Program-made: the position numbers and the translations under genes
Notes under the pieces: generated by a model
Database searches by the model: none
What the model saw: the letters and a program-made list of their open reading frames with translations, nothing else
Told to the model about the DNA's origin: nothing
Assembly: GCA_934255485.1 (NCBI GenBank)
Contig: CAKQOG010000006.1
Location: 27,041-91,040, forward strand
From: an uncultured Prevotellamassilia sp.
GTDB taxonomy: Bacteria > Bacteroidota > Bacteroidia > Bacteroidales > Bacteroidaceae
DNA length: 64,000 nucleotides
Reading direction: 5' to 3'
In this document: positions 1-9,127 of the stretch, in pieces
Position numbering within the stretch: the first letter of the stretch is position 1
Layout: each line of letters starts with the position of its first letter

Positions 1-761
1 TGCGCATACGACATTTTGTGGTAATTGGCCTCAACATTGCGCAACTGAGTAGGAGTATAAGAGGCACGAGCTATGCGCGTTTCGATATTGAGCACCGCTT
101 GCATGGCTTGTTGAGCTTGAGCCTTGTCGTAGCCAGTCATAACAAAAAGTTGCTCCACATAATTGCGATAAGCATTACGGATTTTTACCGTTGGCTCATC
201 ATCTGAAAGATAATAGTCGCGTTCGCCCATCGATATGCCACCTTGATACAACTGCACCAAATTGTAGCGTGCATCCATCATATCAGCATCACACATAATG
301 CTAAAGAAGTTGCCAATACCCATCGATTGCAAGCGTCCCATTTCTCGTTGCACATCAGCCTTTGTCTGCAGCGCATTCACCTCGTCCATAAGCGATTTAA
401 TAGGAGCATAATCCTCTTTGTTACGGCGCACACTGTCCATTGCCAAGCGATAGAGCGAACCTATTTTCTGCTCAAGTGTTCCTTGTTTAAACGACTTTGC
501 CGCAAGTTCATCGATGAGTTGGCGAATTTGTTTGCTATTATTTTCTCTCAAAGCATCAAATTGCGCATATCTTGAATATTCTGGAGTAAGCGGATGTTGC
601 TTTGTCCATCCACCCGTAGCATAACGATAAAAGTCGGTTCCTGGTTTTACGGTTAAATCCATGTTTGAACGATCTATCCCCGACACAAGTTCACCTTGCT
701 GTTGCGCCATAGCGATTGATGATACAAATGCCAACATAGGCAACAATGATTTAATATTCAT
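1..761 (-). CDS. M13 family metallopeptidase (PepO/neprilysin-like), N-terminal part
   Basis: The reading frame stays open from an ATG at 761 down to the window edge, so only about 253 N-terminal residues are visible and the HExxH zinc site lies outside. A signal peptide (MNIKSLLPMLAFVSSIAMAQ) is followed by SGIDRSNMDLTVKPGTDFYR and then YATGGW, which is the characteristic N-terminal M13 signature. Family members are secreted or periplasmic zinc endopeptidases acting on oligopeptides. The start is 41 bases past the stop of the ABC-F gene on the same strand, so co-transcription is possible. The family call is well supported; substrate is unknown. Confidence 0.88.
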   Translation of the reverse strand, partial: MNIKSLLPMLAFVSSIAMAQQQGELVSGIDRSNMDLTVKPGTDFYRYATGGWTKQHPLTPEYSRYAQFDALRENNSKQIRQLIDELAAKSFKQGTLEQKIGSLYRLAMDSVRRNKEDYAPIKSLMDEVNALQTKADVQREMGRLQSMGIGNFFSIMCDADMMDARYNLVQLYQGGISMGERDYYLSDDEPTVKIRNAYRNYVEQLFVMTGYDKAQAQQAMQAVLNIETRIARASYTPTQLRNVEANYHKMSYA

Positions 762-802
762 TTATTTAATTAGTTTTATATTTTTTACTTTTATAGAAAC
801 TA

Positions 803-2746
803 TCAATCTTCAATAGCTTCCATAGCTTTCTCCCACGCATCTTCAGCTTGTTTTAGCTCTTGTTGCACTTTTGCATAAGCTTCAAAGAGAGTTGCATCTG
901 TGGCCCCTTCGGGAGTGGCAAGTTTAGCCTCTACATCAGCCTTTTTCTGTTCAAGTTTTGCAACATCTTCTTCGCATTTTTCAACCAATTTTTCGGCCTT
1001 CCTGCGCAGTTTAGCTTTCTCTTTTTGTTCTTCGTAAGAGAGTTTTCCTTCTGAGGCTACTTCTGCAGAATCTGGTGCCTTAGATGTGCTTTGTGTTGTT
1101 GCCGAAGGTGAGCCAGCAGTGTGTAGTTCATCGAGCGATTCCATCTCTTTTTTTTGCAAAAAGTCGTAGATACCGCCAATATGCTCACGCACTAAGCCTC
1201 CGCCAAATTCGTACACCTTGCTTACGAGTCCATCAAGGAAATCGCGGTCGTGACTCACCACAATCACCGTACCATCAAACGAGAGAATGGCCTCTTTTAG
1301 CACATCTTTAGTGCGCATATCCAAGTGGTTAGTAGGTTCATCAAGGATAAGGAAGTTTACGGGTTCGAGCAATAGTTTTATCATAGCTAAGCGCGAGCGT
1401 TCACCGCCCGAAAGCACCTTTACCTTTTTATCGGATGCTTCGCCACCAAACATAAATGCGCCCAAAATGTCGCGTATTTTCAGTCTGATATCGCCTTTTG
1501 CCACACGGTCTATGGTGTCGAACACAGTTAGCTCACCATCAAGCATTTGCGCCTGATTTTGTGCATAATAACCTATCTCTACATTGTGTCCCAGCTTTAG
1601 TTTTCCGGTATAAGGTATTTCGTTCATTATGCACTTTACGAGCGTTGATTTACCCTCACCATTCTTACCCACGAAAGCCACTTTCTCGCCTCGCTTAATG
1701 GTTAGATTAACGTTATGAAACACGCAATGCTCGCCATAATCCTTACGCAAATCTTCGCATATCACGGGGTAATCGCCCGAACGAGAGCAAGGTGGAAACT
1801 TGAGATGCAGACTTGAGTTGTCTACTTCATCCACCTCAATAGGCACAATTTTTTCGAGTTGTTTGATACGACTCTGCACCTGTACGGCCTTGGTAGGCTT
1901 ATATCTAAATCGCTCAATAAAGTCTTTTATGTCGGCTATCTCCTTTTGTTGGTTTTCGTAAGCTCGCAATTGTTGTTCACGACGCTCGGCGCGCAACTTT
2001 ACATAGTCGTCGTATTTAACCTTATAGTCAGTTATCTTGCCACACGATATTTCGAGTGTACGATTAGTAACATTGTTAATGAAAGCACGGTCGTGACTCA
2101 CGAGCACTACCGCACTTGCTGAACGCGCCAAAAACTTTTCGAGCCAACGTATACTTTCAATATCCAAATGGTTGGTTGGCTCATCGAGCAACAACACATC
2201 GGGGCGTCGCAAAAGCAATTTGGCCAATTCGATACGCATGCGCCAACCGCCCGAAAACTCCTTAGTGGGTCGGTTAAAATCGGATGTAGCAAAACCCAAT
2301 CCTTGCAACGTGCGCTCTAATTCGGCATGATAGTTCATGCCTCCCATTAGCTGAAAACGCTCGCTCTCATGCGTAAAAGTCTCAACCAACTGCATATAAC
2401 TTTCGCTTTCATAGTCTGTGCGATTGGCCAATTGGTTGTTGAGTTGTTCCACGCGCTGTTGCATATCGCTGATGTGTTCAAAGGCTTTTTCAGCCTCTTC
2501 CATCACTGTGTGCTCATCGCTCAACACCATTACCTGTGGCAGATAGCCAATGGTTATATCGTTCTGTACAGCCACGGTTCCAGATGTAGGTTCTTGGTGC
2601 CCCGATAGTATTTTTAAGAGCGTTGATTTGCCTGCACCATTTTTGCCTACAAGTGCTATGCGGTCTTTTTTATTTATAACAAACGACACATCCGTGAACA
2701 ACGGACGTGCGCTAAATTCCACCGAAAGGTGTTCAACTGAAATCAT
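803..2746 (-). CDS. ABC-F family ATPase (ribosome-associated, Uup/EttA/YheS-like)
   Basis: A 647-residue protein with two ABC ATPase domains and no membrane segment, the ABC-F layout. The first Walker A is GKNGAGKST at residues 34-42, the first signature is EFSGGWRMR, and LLLDEPTNHLD is the Walker B. The second domain has GKNGEGKST, LSGGERSRLAM and LILDEPTNHLD. Between the domains is a charged linker (roughly residues 240-325), which in this family reaches toward the P-site tRNA. The last 90 or so residues are Lys/Glu-rich and probably coiled coil. Family members act on stalled or initiating ribosomes; some give ribosomal antibiotic protection. Nothing here marks it as a resistance factor, so a housekeeping translation role is more likely. 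It lies between proS and the M13 peptidase. Confidence 0.9.
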   Translation of the reverse strand: MISVEHLSVEFSARPLFTDVSFVINKKDRIALVGKNGAGKSTLLKILSGHQEPTSGTVAVQNDITIGYLPQVMVLSDEHTVMEEAEKAFEHISDMQQRVEQLNNQLANRTDYESESYMQLVETFTHESERFQLMGGMNYHAELERTLQGLGFATSDFNRPTKEFSGGWRMRIELAKLLLRRPDVLLLDEPTNHLDIESIRWLEKFLARSASAVVLVSHDRAFINNVTNRTLEISCGKITDYKVKYDDYVKLRAERREQQLRAYENQQKEIADIKDFIERFRYKPTKAVQVQSRIKQLEKIVPIEVDEVDNSSLHLKFPPCSRSGDYPVICEDLRKDYGEHCVFHNVNLTIKRGEKVAFVGKNGEGKSTLVKCIMNEIPYTGKLKLGHNVEIGYYAQNQAQMLDGELTVFDTIDRVAKGDIRLKIRDILGAFMFGGEASDKKVKVLSGGERSRLAMIKLLLEPVNFLILDEPTNHLDMRTKDVLKEAILSFDGTVIVVSHDRDFLDGLVSKVYEFGGGLVREHIGGIYDFLQKKEMESLDELHTAGSPSATTQSTSKAPDSAEVASEGKLSYEEQKEKAKLRRKAEKLVEKCEEDVAKLEQKKADVEAKLATPEGATDATLFEAYAKVQQELKQAEDAWEKAMEAIED

Positions 2747-2841
2747 TTATAAAAACTTGAAGTTATGGGTTTCGAGAGCTATGCTAAAAGTTTTACATAA
2801 ACTATATATCACATGATTAAGGCAATGCTACCTAAAGCAAA

Positions 2842-2933
2842 CATGTGCGGACAAACAATTCTTATACCCATGTTTATCTCCTTTTTTTTTATAAAAACAG
2901 AGATACTGAGTAGAAATTGTTTGTTCGCACATG
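2842..2933. terminator. Long inverted repeat after proS
   Basis: A 19-base left arm (2842-2860, CATGTGCGGACAAACAATT) pairs with 2915-2933 with one mismatch. The 54-base interior carries a T9 run and a smaller TATCTC/GAGATA dyad. It starts 9 bases past the proS stop codon on the minus strand, so it probably ends or stabilises the proS transcript. Its length is unusual for a simple terminator. Confidence 0.55.
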
Positions 2934-2941
2934 GCAGTTAA

Positions 2942-4426
2942 TTAGTAGCTACGAGCTACTATCACCTTGCATGTTGCAGGCTTGCCACTTACCATGTCAA
3001 CACCTGGATTGCTTTGGTCTACACCAAATGGTACACAACGAATTGTTGCTTGTGTATCGGCCTTAATCTTAGCCTCTGTTTCTTCGGTACCATCCCATGG
3101 GCAAAGGAAGAAACCGCCTTGCTTAACGCGTTCCTTAAACTCTTCATAATTGTCGCAAGGGAAGGTGTTTTCTTCTAAACGCTTCTTGGCTTTGTCAAAA
3201 ATGTTGCTTTGGATTTCGTCGAGCAATTGTCTTACATACTCTTCAATGCCCTCGAATGAGCGTGTTTCTTTTTCGAGTGTATCGCGACGCATCACTTCGA
3301 TTGTGCCATTGTTTAAGTCGTTTCCGCCCATAACAAGACGTACAGGCACGCCCTTCAACTCATAGTCGGCAAACTTAAAGCCAGGACGCTTATTGTCGGC
3401 ATTGTCATACTTCACGCGTATGCCCATCTTGCGAAGGTTCTTGGCCAATGCGCCCAGTTTTTCGTTGAAGATGGCAAGCTGCTCATCACCTTTATAAATA
3501 GGCACAATTACTACTTGAATAGGCGCAAGACGTGGAGGAAGCACAAGGCCATTATCATCAGAGTGTGTCATGATGAGCGCACCCATCAAACGTGTGCTTA
3601 CGCCCCATGAAGTGGCCCAAGCATACTCCATTTTATTGTCTTTATTAACAAATTGCACATTGAATGCACGTCCAAAGTTCTGACCCAAGAAGTGGCTCGT
3701 ACCGCTCTGCAAAGCCTTGCCATCTTGCATCATAGCCTCAATAGTATAGGTATCAAGTGCACCTGCGAAACGCTCTGTAGCACTCTTCACACCACGTACT
3801 ACAGGCACAGCCATTACTTCTTCGGCAAAGTCGGCATATACGTGAAGCATCTGCTTGGCACGTGCTTCAGCCTCCTCGCGAGTGGCATGTGCGGTGTGTC
3901 CCTCTTGCCACAAGAACTCTGATGTACGCAAGAACAAACGGGTACGCATTTCCCAACGCATTACGTTACACCATTGGTTGCAGCACAAAGGCAGGTCGCG
4001 CCATGAGTGTATCCATTTGCGATAGGTGTTCCAAATGGTAGTTTCGGATGTAGGACGGATAATAAGTTCCTCTTCGAGCTTAGCAGCAGGGTCTACCACC
4101 ACACCATCACCGTCGGGATTAGCCTTTAAGCGATAGTGTGTTACCACTGCACATTCCTTGGCAAATCCCTCTACGTGTTCAGCTTCCTTAGACAAGAAAC
4201 TCTTTGGGATAAGCATTGGAAAATATACATTCTGCACGCCAGTTTCCTTGAAACGCATATCAAGTTCGTGCTGTATTGTTTCCCAAATAGCATAGCCATA
4301 TGGTTTGATAATCATACATCCACGAACATCTGATTGTTCTGCCAAATCGGCTTTAACCACGAGTTCGTTATACCAACGCGAATAGTCTACACTACGTTTG
4401 GTAAGGTCTTTTAGTTCTTTTGCCAT
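2942..4426 (-). CDS. proS: Prolyl-tRNA synthetase
   Basis: A 494-residue class II aminoacyl-tRNA synthetase that charges tRNA-Pro. Seen: the motif 2 region (RPTSETTIWNTYRKWIHSWR followed by RWEMRTRLFLRTSEFLWQEG) and an anticodon-binding domain. The C-terminal domain contains GGFFLCPWDG and ends in Tyr. The short length and the absence of the editing insertion between motifs 2 and 3 place it in the eukaryote/archaeal-type ProRS group, which is usual in Bacteroidetes. The start at 4426 is the first ATG after the divergent intergenic region and agrees with the typical MAKELKDLTKRS beginning. A CAAATTTA (minus-strand TAAATTTG) promoter box lies upstream at 4506-4513. Confidence 0.97.
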   Translation of the reverse strand: MAKELKDLTKRSVDYSRWYNELVVKADLAEQSDVRGCMIIKPYGYAIWETIQHELDMRFKETGVQNVYFPMLIPKSFLSKEAEHVEGFAKECAVVTHYRLKANPDGDGVVVDPAAKLEEELIIRPTSETTIWNTYRKWIHSWRDLPLCCNQWCNVMRWEMRTRLFLRTSEFLWQEGHTAHATREEAEARAKQMLHVYADFAEEVMAVPVVRGVKSATERFAGALDTYTIEAMMQDGKALQSGTSHFLGQNFGRAFNVQFVNKDNKMEYAWATSWGVSTRLMGALIMTHSDDNGLVLPPRLAPIQVVIVPIYKGDEQLAIFNEKLGALAKNLRKMGIRVKYDNADNKRPGFKFADYELKGVPVRLVMGGNDLNNGTIEVMRRDTLEKETRSFEGIEEYVRQLLDEIQSNIFDKAKKRLEENTFPCDNYEEFKERVKQGGFFLCPWDGTEETEAKIKADTQATIRCVPFGVDQSNPGVDMVSGKPATCKVIVARSY

Positions 4427-4505
4427 TGTGTTTTAAGCTCATTAGGTGTTGCTTGTAACAGACAAATACACCTAAGTTTTTTTATTGTTTCTTATTGTAT
4501 GGTTG

Positions 4506-4513
4506 CAAATTTA
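4506..4513 (-). promoter_or_regulatory. Candidate -7 box for proS
   Basis: The minus strand reads TAAATTTG, matching the Bacteroidetes -7 consensus TAnnTTTG, about 80 bases upstream of the proS start. No clear -33 TTTG was found at the expected distance. Confidence 0.45.
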
Positions 4514-4584
4514 CAAATAAAAACATAATCTCATAAAATTAGCATAATGCTTTTTGCTATTAGCACCGAAAAGTGCGGCATTTG

Positions 4585-4615
4585 TTTGGTATTTTTTTAG
4601 TAATCACTATCTTTG
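4585..4615 (+). promoter_or_regulatory. Bacteroidetes-type promoter for the OmpA-like lipoprotein gene
   Basis: TTTG at 4585-4588 and TATCTTTG at 4608-4615 are separated by 19 bases, matching the TTTG-N19-TAnnTTTG consensus. The predicted transcript would begin near 4621, giving a leader of roughly 105 bases. Confidence 0.75.
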
Positions 4616-4728
4616 CAATAAAATAGACTACGATTCTACATTGCAAATGCAATTATATAATACAATCATTTTGGTTCTATTTTACCTAAAGGCACGTACT
4701 AAAAACAACAAAATAAGAAATGCTTATT

Positions 4729-5445
4729 ATGAAAAAGATGAAACTTTCTGTCTGCGCTGTAAGCGTGGCTATGCTGCTTAGCAGCTGCGGTGGCATGACA
4801 AACACTGCAAAAGGTGGTTTAATTGGTGGTGCAAGCGGTGGTGCCGTTGGTGCCTTAATTGGTCAACTCATTGGTCACGGCAAAGGTGCCGCTATTGGTG
4901 CTGCCGTTGGTGCAGCCGTTGGTTCGGGTGCAGGTGTTATCATCGGCAACAAAATGGACAAGGCTAAGAAGGCTGCTGAAGCAGCAAACGCTAAGGCCGA
5001 AATCATTAAGGATGCTAATGGCACTGAATATGTTAAGGCTACTTTCGATAGCGGTTTGCTTTTCACAACTGGTTCATCAAAGCTAAGCGCTTCTGCTGCA
5101 TCTGCAATCAATAAGTTTGTAAAACAACTCACAGCCGAAGACAATACTTACGAACTTGCTATTTGCGGTTTCACCGACAACCAAGGTTGGAGAAACTGCA
5201 CTGCTGAACAAAGCAAGGCTAAGAACGTTGAACTTTCACAGAGCCGCGCCTACGCAGTTAAGAGCCAAATCATAGGCGCTGGCTACCCTTCAAGCCGTTT
5301 GGTTAGCGTTAAGGGCTATGGCGAGGAAAATCCCGTTGCCGACAATAGCACTGCTGCTGGTCAAAAGGAGAACCGCCGCGTTGAGGTTTATATCCTCCCA
5401 AGTAAGGATATGATTAACGCTGCTAATAACGCTACAAGCAAATAA
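4729..5445 (+). CDS. OmpA-family lipoprotein with glycine-zipper segment
   Basis: About 238 residues. The start at 4729 (MKKMKLS) is preferred over the ATG three codons upstream because it gives a standard lipoprotein signal ending in LLSSC. Next comes a Gly/Ala-rich glycine-zipper stretch (GGLIGGASGGAVGALIGQLI and onward, about residues 28-70). The C-terminal half is an OmpA-like peptidoglycan-binding domain, with FTTGSSKLSASAASAINKF near its start and LSQSRAYAVKSQIIGAGYPS then GYGEENPVADNS toward its end. Family knowledge: such proteins anchor the outer membrane to peptidoglycan (YiaD/Pal-like). It has its own promoter and a terminator directly downstream, so it is monocistronic. Confidence 0.88.
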   Translation: MKKMKLSVCAVSVAMLLSSCGGMTNTAKGGLIGGASGGAVGALIGQLIGHGKGAAIGAAVGAAVGSGAGVIIGNKMDKAKKAAEAANAKAEIIKDANGTEYVKATFDSGLLFTTGSSKLSASAASAINKFVKQLTAEDNTYELAICGFTDNQGWRNCTAEQSKAKNVELSQSRAYAVKSQIIGAGYPSSRLVSVKGYGEENPVADNSTAAGQKENRRVEVYILPSKDMINAANNATSK

Positions 5446-5468
5446 AAAATTCTTTTTAAAAAGCCAAA

Positions 5469-5510
5469 CGGAGAGCATTCCACACAAGTTTTTGGGGTGC
5501 TCTCCGCTTT
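5469..5510 (+). terminator. Rho-independent terminator after the OmpA-like gene
   Basis: CGGAGAGCA (5469-5477) pairs perfectly with TGCTCTCCG (5498-5506), followed by a T-rich tract. Confidence 0.85.
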
Positions 5511-5644
5511 TATTTTGTGAACATTTATTGACATTTGGCTTTGCTGAAATAGAAACGAAATGTTAATGATTTTAACATAAAACTGCTATTTTCACAACTT
5601 TATGTACGATAAAATTTGACTATTTACGTTCTATTTTGCTAACA

Positions 5645-5749
5645 TACGTGTTCTTATACCACAAGAATACGTATGCTTATGGCACAAGGATACGCATCCT
5701 TATGAGCTAAGGATACGCATCCTTATGCCATAAGAACACGTTTATAAGG
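5645..5749. repeat. 23-bp degenerate tandem palindromic array (4.5 units)
   Basis: Units start at 5645, 5668, 5691 and 5714, each opening with TACG, plus a partial unit at 5737. Typical content is TACGCATCCTTATG followed by a variable trinucleotide and an AAGGA or AAGAA ending. AAGGAT/ATCCTT makes each unit junction dyad-symmetric. There are no unique spacers, so it is not CRISPR. Confidence 0.8.
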
Positions 5750-5820
5750 ATATTTACATATAAAATTTTGCTACATGCATTTCGTAACTATTTGATTATC
5801 AATAAACTTTACAAAAACTC

Positions 5821-5876
5821 CATAAATCAAAAAAAATCGACCACAATGAACTGCGGTCGATTTTTTTTGATTTATG
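5821..5876. terminator. Bidirectional terminator hairpin
   Basis: A perfect 22-base-pair stem (5821-5842 with 5855-5876) and a 12-base loop. The stem contains A8/T8 tracts next to a GTCG-rich tip, so it can act as a terminator in either direction. It lies 44 bases past the 3' end of the minus-strand beta-galactosidase gene. Confidence 0.75.
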
Positions 5877-5920
5877 AGCATTTGGTTTTGATTAGTTCGC
5901 CATTTTTCCCACTCATTTTT

Positions 5921-8900
5921 TTATCGAACACTGGGCGAAATTACGAACGTAAAATCATGGTCGGCATAGGGTATGCGATATTTAGACAACGGCCATGAGC
6001 CCCACGAATCGACACATCCTAAACCCATCTGCTTTTGTGCGATGTGTACCACCGTAAAGTCACGTGGGATGAGGTCGCCCGAGTGCATTTGTTTAGCCTC
6101 CTTGACTTCGCCTCCATCAAGGTCGGAGGTGAGATAGTTAATCGAGGTCATTTCAAGAGGTTCGGGAGCAGTAAAGGTGAGTCCGTGCATGGTTTCGGGT
6201 GCATACACACTCCACCAACGCACATCGGTCTTATTGCCACTCTCTTGAGGACGAATATAGGGCGAATATTGGTCAGCAACTTTTTGGTTGTAAATGCCGA
6301 GGAAGGTCGATGTATGACGGTCTACATAATTCTCAATAGGACCACGACCATAGTAGTGTATAGCGTTATAAGCCGAAGGCATTACAAGCGTCATGCCAAA
6401 ACGTGGCAACACGGGCATCGCCTTCTTGCCCGCTTTAAGAGCCTGTTGCACAATCAACTTGCCTTGTGGCGTGAGCGTATAAGTGAGCGTGAGTTGAGCT
6501 CCAATGTTAGGCATATCGTATTGTGCCGTCACCTTTCGCGAGAAGCCTTGCTGTTGCTCTTCAAGGCTGGTAAGTTTCAGTGTTGGCGACTTCCACACTT
6601 CGAGCTTTTTCTGTAGCGAAGCTCCATAATCGTTGTCGGTGGGAGCACGCCAAAAGTCGGGTTTAAGCGAATAACCTTTTTCAAACATAGGCTGTCCTTC
6701 TACATCGATATAGTCAATAAGTCCAGTTTGTTTGTTAAACGTTACATCCACTTGATTAGCTGATAACGTAAGGCATGCCAATTGTTCGGTCTTTGTTACA
6801 GATGGTACAATGGCTTTCTTTTTTCCACCGACTGATAGTGTGTGCTTAGGCTGTGACGAAAGTAGAGATTTTACCGTTGGAAATACGTATGGAGTGAGAA
6901 TAAACTCTTGACGAGCAGCCACATGGCCAGCTTTAAGTAAAGGCTCATCATGTTTTAATCGGTAGTCTAATTGCAACACGTACTCGCCTACTCCATTCGT
7001 CTGAGGATAGCCCTCAAGTGCTATCTTGGCATGTTGTTGTGGCGCTACAGAAATATCGGCTATAGTGCCAGCTGCCACTTGTTCGCCATCGCGTAGTAGC
7101 GTCCAATTGAGCGAAAGATTATCGAGCGAGGCAAAAAAGTTCTCATTATATACATCTAACACACCTTTAACCGAATCGGTTAGTGTAGACCAAACGTTTT
7201 GATAGAAATAGCGCACTTCGTCGGCATGTGGATGGGCTTGGCGGTCGGGATTGAAGAGGCCATTGCAATTAAAATTGTGGTCGCTTGCTGGATAACGACC
7301 AAAGTCGCCACCATAGGCATAAATTTGTTTTCCTTGCTTGTTTTTACTACGCAAGCCTTGGTCTACAAAGTCCCAAATAAAACCACCTTGGAACTTTGGA
7401 TATTTGCGAATGAGCTGCCAGTACTCTGCAAAACCGCCCTCAGAGTTGCCCATAGCATGGGCATATTCGCACAATATGAGCGGACGCGTTATGTCGGTGC
7501 GCTTAGCGTAGGCTTCGCATTGAGCGTAAGGCAAATACATCTCGGCATACACATCTGTACCACGCTCTAACAAGGCACGCTCGTACTGCACTGGGCGAGA
7601 GGGGTCGTATGCTTTAACCATATCGTATGCCTTCTCAAAGTTGGGTCCATAACCACCTTCATTACCCAAGCTCCATGTAACAATAGAGGGGTGATTTTTA
7701 AGCGTATGCGTATTGTTGATGTTACGTTCAAGGTGAGTTTGCTCGTAACGGGGTACTTTGGCAAGTGTTTTATCGCCATATCCCATGCCATGCGTTTCGA
7801 TGTTAGCCTCAGCCACCACGTAGATGCCATACTTGTCGCAAAGGTCATAAAATCGTGGATCGTTGGGATAATGGCTGGTGCGAACAGCATTGATGTTATA
7901 CTGCTTCATAATGCGAATGTCTTGAAGCATGCGATCGGTCGATACCACATAGCCACCATCAGGATCCATCTCATGACGATCTACGCCCTTGATGAGTACT
8001 GGCTGGCCATTAACAAGGAACTGTGCATCTTTTATCTCAATTTTTCTGAAACCAACATTTTGCTCAATGGTTTCGATTGTACCTGTTGCATCTAAGAGGT
8101 CGATGCGCAGTTTGTAAAGATTGGGTGTTTCGGCAGTCCACTTCTTTGGATTGGGCACTGACCAACGTAAGCTATTTGCTGCATTCAGCGCAATACTTTC
8201 TGACTTTACGATGTTGCCTTGCGCATCTGTCAGTGTAAGTTGCGCTTGTTTGCCTTTACACTGAACTGCACTCAAACGAATATTGAGCAAACCATTGGTA
8301 TAGTTATCAACCAAATCAGGCGTGATGAAAACATCTTCGATATAACTCTTTGAACGTGCATAGAGATATACTTCGCGTGCTATACCTGTGAGGCGCCAAA
8401 AGTCTTGATCCTCAAAGTAAGAACCATCGCACCAACGCATTACTTGCATGGCTATCAAGTTCTTTTTTCCAGCAACGAGATAAGGTGTGAGGTTGAACTC
8501 GGTAGCTGATTTCGAGTCTTCACTATAGCCCACAAATTTGCCATTTACCCAAACACTTAGATTGGAGGTGGCACTACCTACATGCAGAAACACCTGTTCG
8601 CCCTTCCAATTTGATGGGATAGATACCTCTTTACGATACGAACCCGTATAATTGTTTTTTTCTTCAACTAATGGTGGATTGGGGGTAAATTGCGTGGCCC
8701 ATGCATAACCAACGTTTTTGTAAATGGCATCGCCATGACCATTTAGTTCAAACAATCCCGGAACAGGAAATTCTTCCCACTTATTGTCGTTAAAAGTAGG
8801 CAAGAAAAAGTCTTTGGGGGCATCATTATGGTTTTTTGTGAAAAAGAATTTCCACTTTCCTTCGAGCGACAAATAGCGCGACGATTGCGCTTTATCGCCC

Positions 8901-9067
8901 GTCTGTGCCACCTGCATATTTTCAAAAGCAAAAAAGTCTGAATGGGGCGCAACAGTGTTCACTCTATTAACCGAAGGGTCGAGCCAATAGGGTGTTTTGG
9001 CATTTTGTGCCTGACAGGTAATAAAGCCTGCAGTTGCTATAATAGCTAATGATAGTGTTTTGTTCAT
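5921..9067 (-). CDS. Secreted glycoside hydrolase family 2 beta-galactosidase (LacZ type)
   Basis: The reading frame opens at 9124, but the ATG at 9067 gives a clean signal peptide (MNKTLSLAIIATAGFITCQA), so the protein is about 1048 residues. Domain order is the N-terminal GH2 sugar-binding domain, the Ig-like domain, the TIM barrel, then the large C-terminal beta-galactosidase small-chain-like domain. The acid/base Glu is in WSLGNEGGYG (about residue 470) and the nucleophile Glu in LCEYAHAMGNSEGG (about residue 533). It hydrolyses terminal beta-galactosides, probably in the periplasm or at the cell surface. There is no SusC/D pair nearby, so it is not in a typical polysaccharide locus. It starts 60 bases after the TPR gene and may be read through from it. 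Confidence 0.94.
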   Translation of the reverse strand: MNKTLSLAIIATAGFITCQAQNAKTPYWLDPSVNRVNTVAPHSDFFAFENMQVAQTGDKAQSSRYLSLEGKWKFFFTKNHNDAPKDFFLPTFNDNKWEEFPVPGLFELNGHGDAIYKNVGYAWATQFTPNPPLVEEKNNYTGSYRKEVSIPSNWKGEQVFLHVGSATSNLSVWVNGKFVGYSEDSKSATEFNLTPYLVAGKKNLIAMQVMRWCDGSYFEDQDFWRLTGIAREVYLYARSKSYIEDVFITPDLVDNYTNGLLNIRLSAVQCKGKQAQLTLTDAQGNIVKSESIALNAANSLRWSVPNPKKWTAETPNLYKLRIDLLDATGTIETIEQNVGFRKIEIKDAQFLVNGQPVLIKGVDRHEMDPDGGYVVSTDRMLQDIRIMKQYNINAVRTSHYPNDPRFYDLCDKYGIYVVAEANIETHGMGYGDKTLAKVPRYEQTHLERNINNTHTLKNHPSIVTWSLGNEGGYGPNFEKAYDMVKAYDPSRPVQYERALLERGTDVYAEMYLPYAQCEAYAKRTDITRPLILCEYAHAMGNSEGGFAEYWQLIRKYPKFQGGFIWDFVDQGLRSKNKQGKQIYAYGGDFGRYPASDHNFNCNGLFNPDRQAHPHADEVRYFYQNVWSTLTDSVKGVLDVYNENFFASLDNLSLNWTLLRDGEQVAAGTIADISVAPQQHAKIALEGYPQTNGVGEYVLQLDYRLKHDEPLLKAGHVAARQEFILTPYVFPTVKSLLSSQPKHTLSVGGKKKAIVPSVTKTEQLACLTLSANQVDVTFNKQTGLIDYIDVEGQPMFEKGYSLKPDFWRAPTDNDYGASLQKKLEVWKSPTLKLTSLEEQQQGFSRKVTAQYDMPNIGAQLTLTYTLTPQGKLIVQQALKAGKKAMPVLPRFGMTLVMPSAYNAIHYYGRGPIENYVDRHTSTFLGIYNQKVADQYSPYIRPQESGNKTDVRWWSVYAPETMHGLTFTAPEPLEMTSINYLTSDLDGGEVKEAKQMHSGDLIPRDFTVVHIAQKQMGLGCVDSWGSWPLSKYRIPYADHDFTFVISPSVR

Positions 9068-9127
9068 AATAAAGTATTGAGAAAATTTTTGACGAAGATA
9101 AGCAAAAAATCTGCATATCACCACCTT

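Larger units (their letters stand above)
5516..5883. repeat. Composite intergenic element, copy A (368 bp)
   Basis: This fills the 475-base gap between the OmpA-like gene and the convergent beta-galactosidase gene; no gene is seen in it. It begins with a 21-base block (TGTGAACATT...GACATTT) and has AAATGTTAAT 42 bases in. It then holds the 23-bp array at 5645-5749, GATTATCA at 5794, a perfect 22-bp-stem hairpin at 5821-5876, and ends with TTATGAGCATTT. The same landmarks occur in the same order in a 369-bp copy at 43933-44301. Confidence 0.7.

Noticed and set aside
803..2746. Antibiotic-resistance ABC-F gene
   Set aside because: The family includes resistance factors, but the genomic context is housekeeping and nothing in the linker identifies a resistance subtype.
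5645..5749. CRISPR array
   Set aside because: Units are contiguous with period 23 and no unique spacers, and no cas gene is in the window. The same holds for the arrays at 21471, 44064 and 62827.
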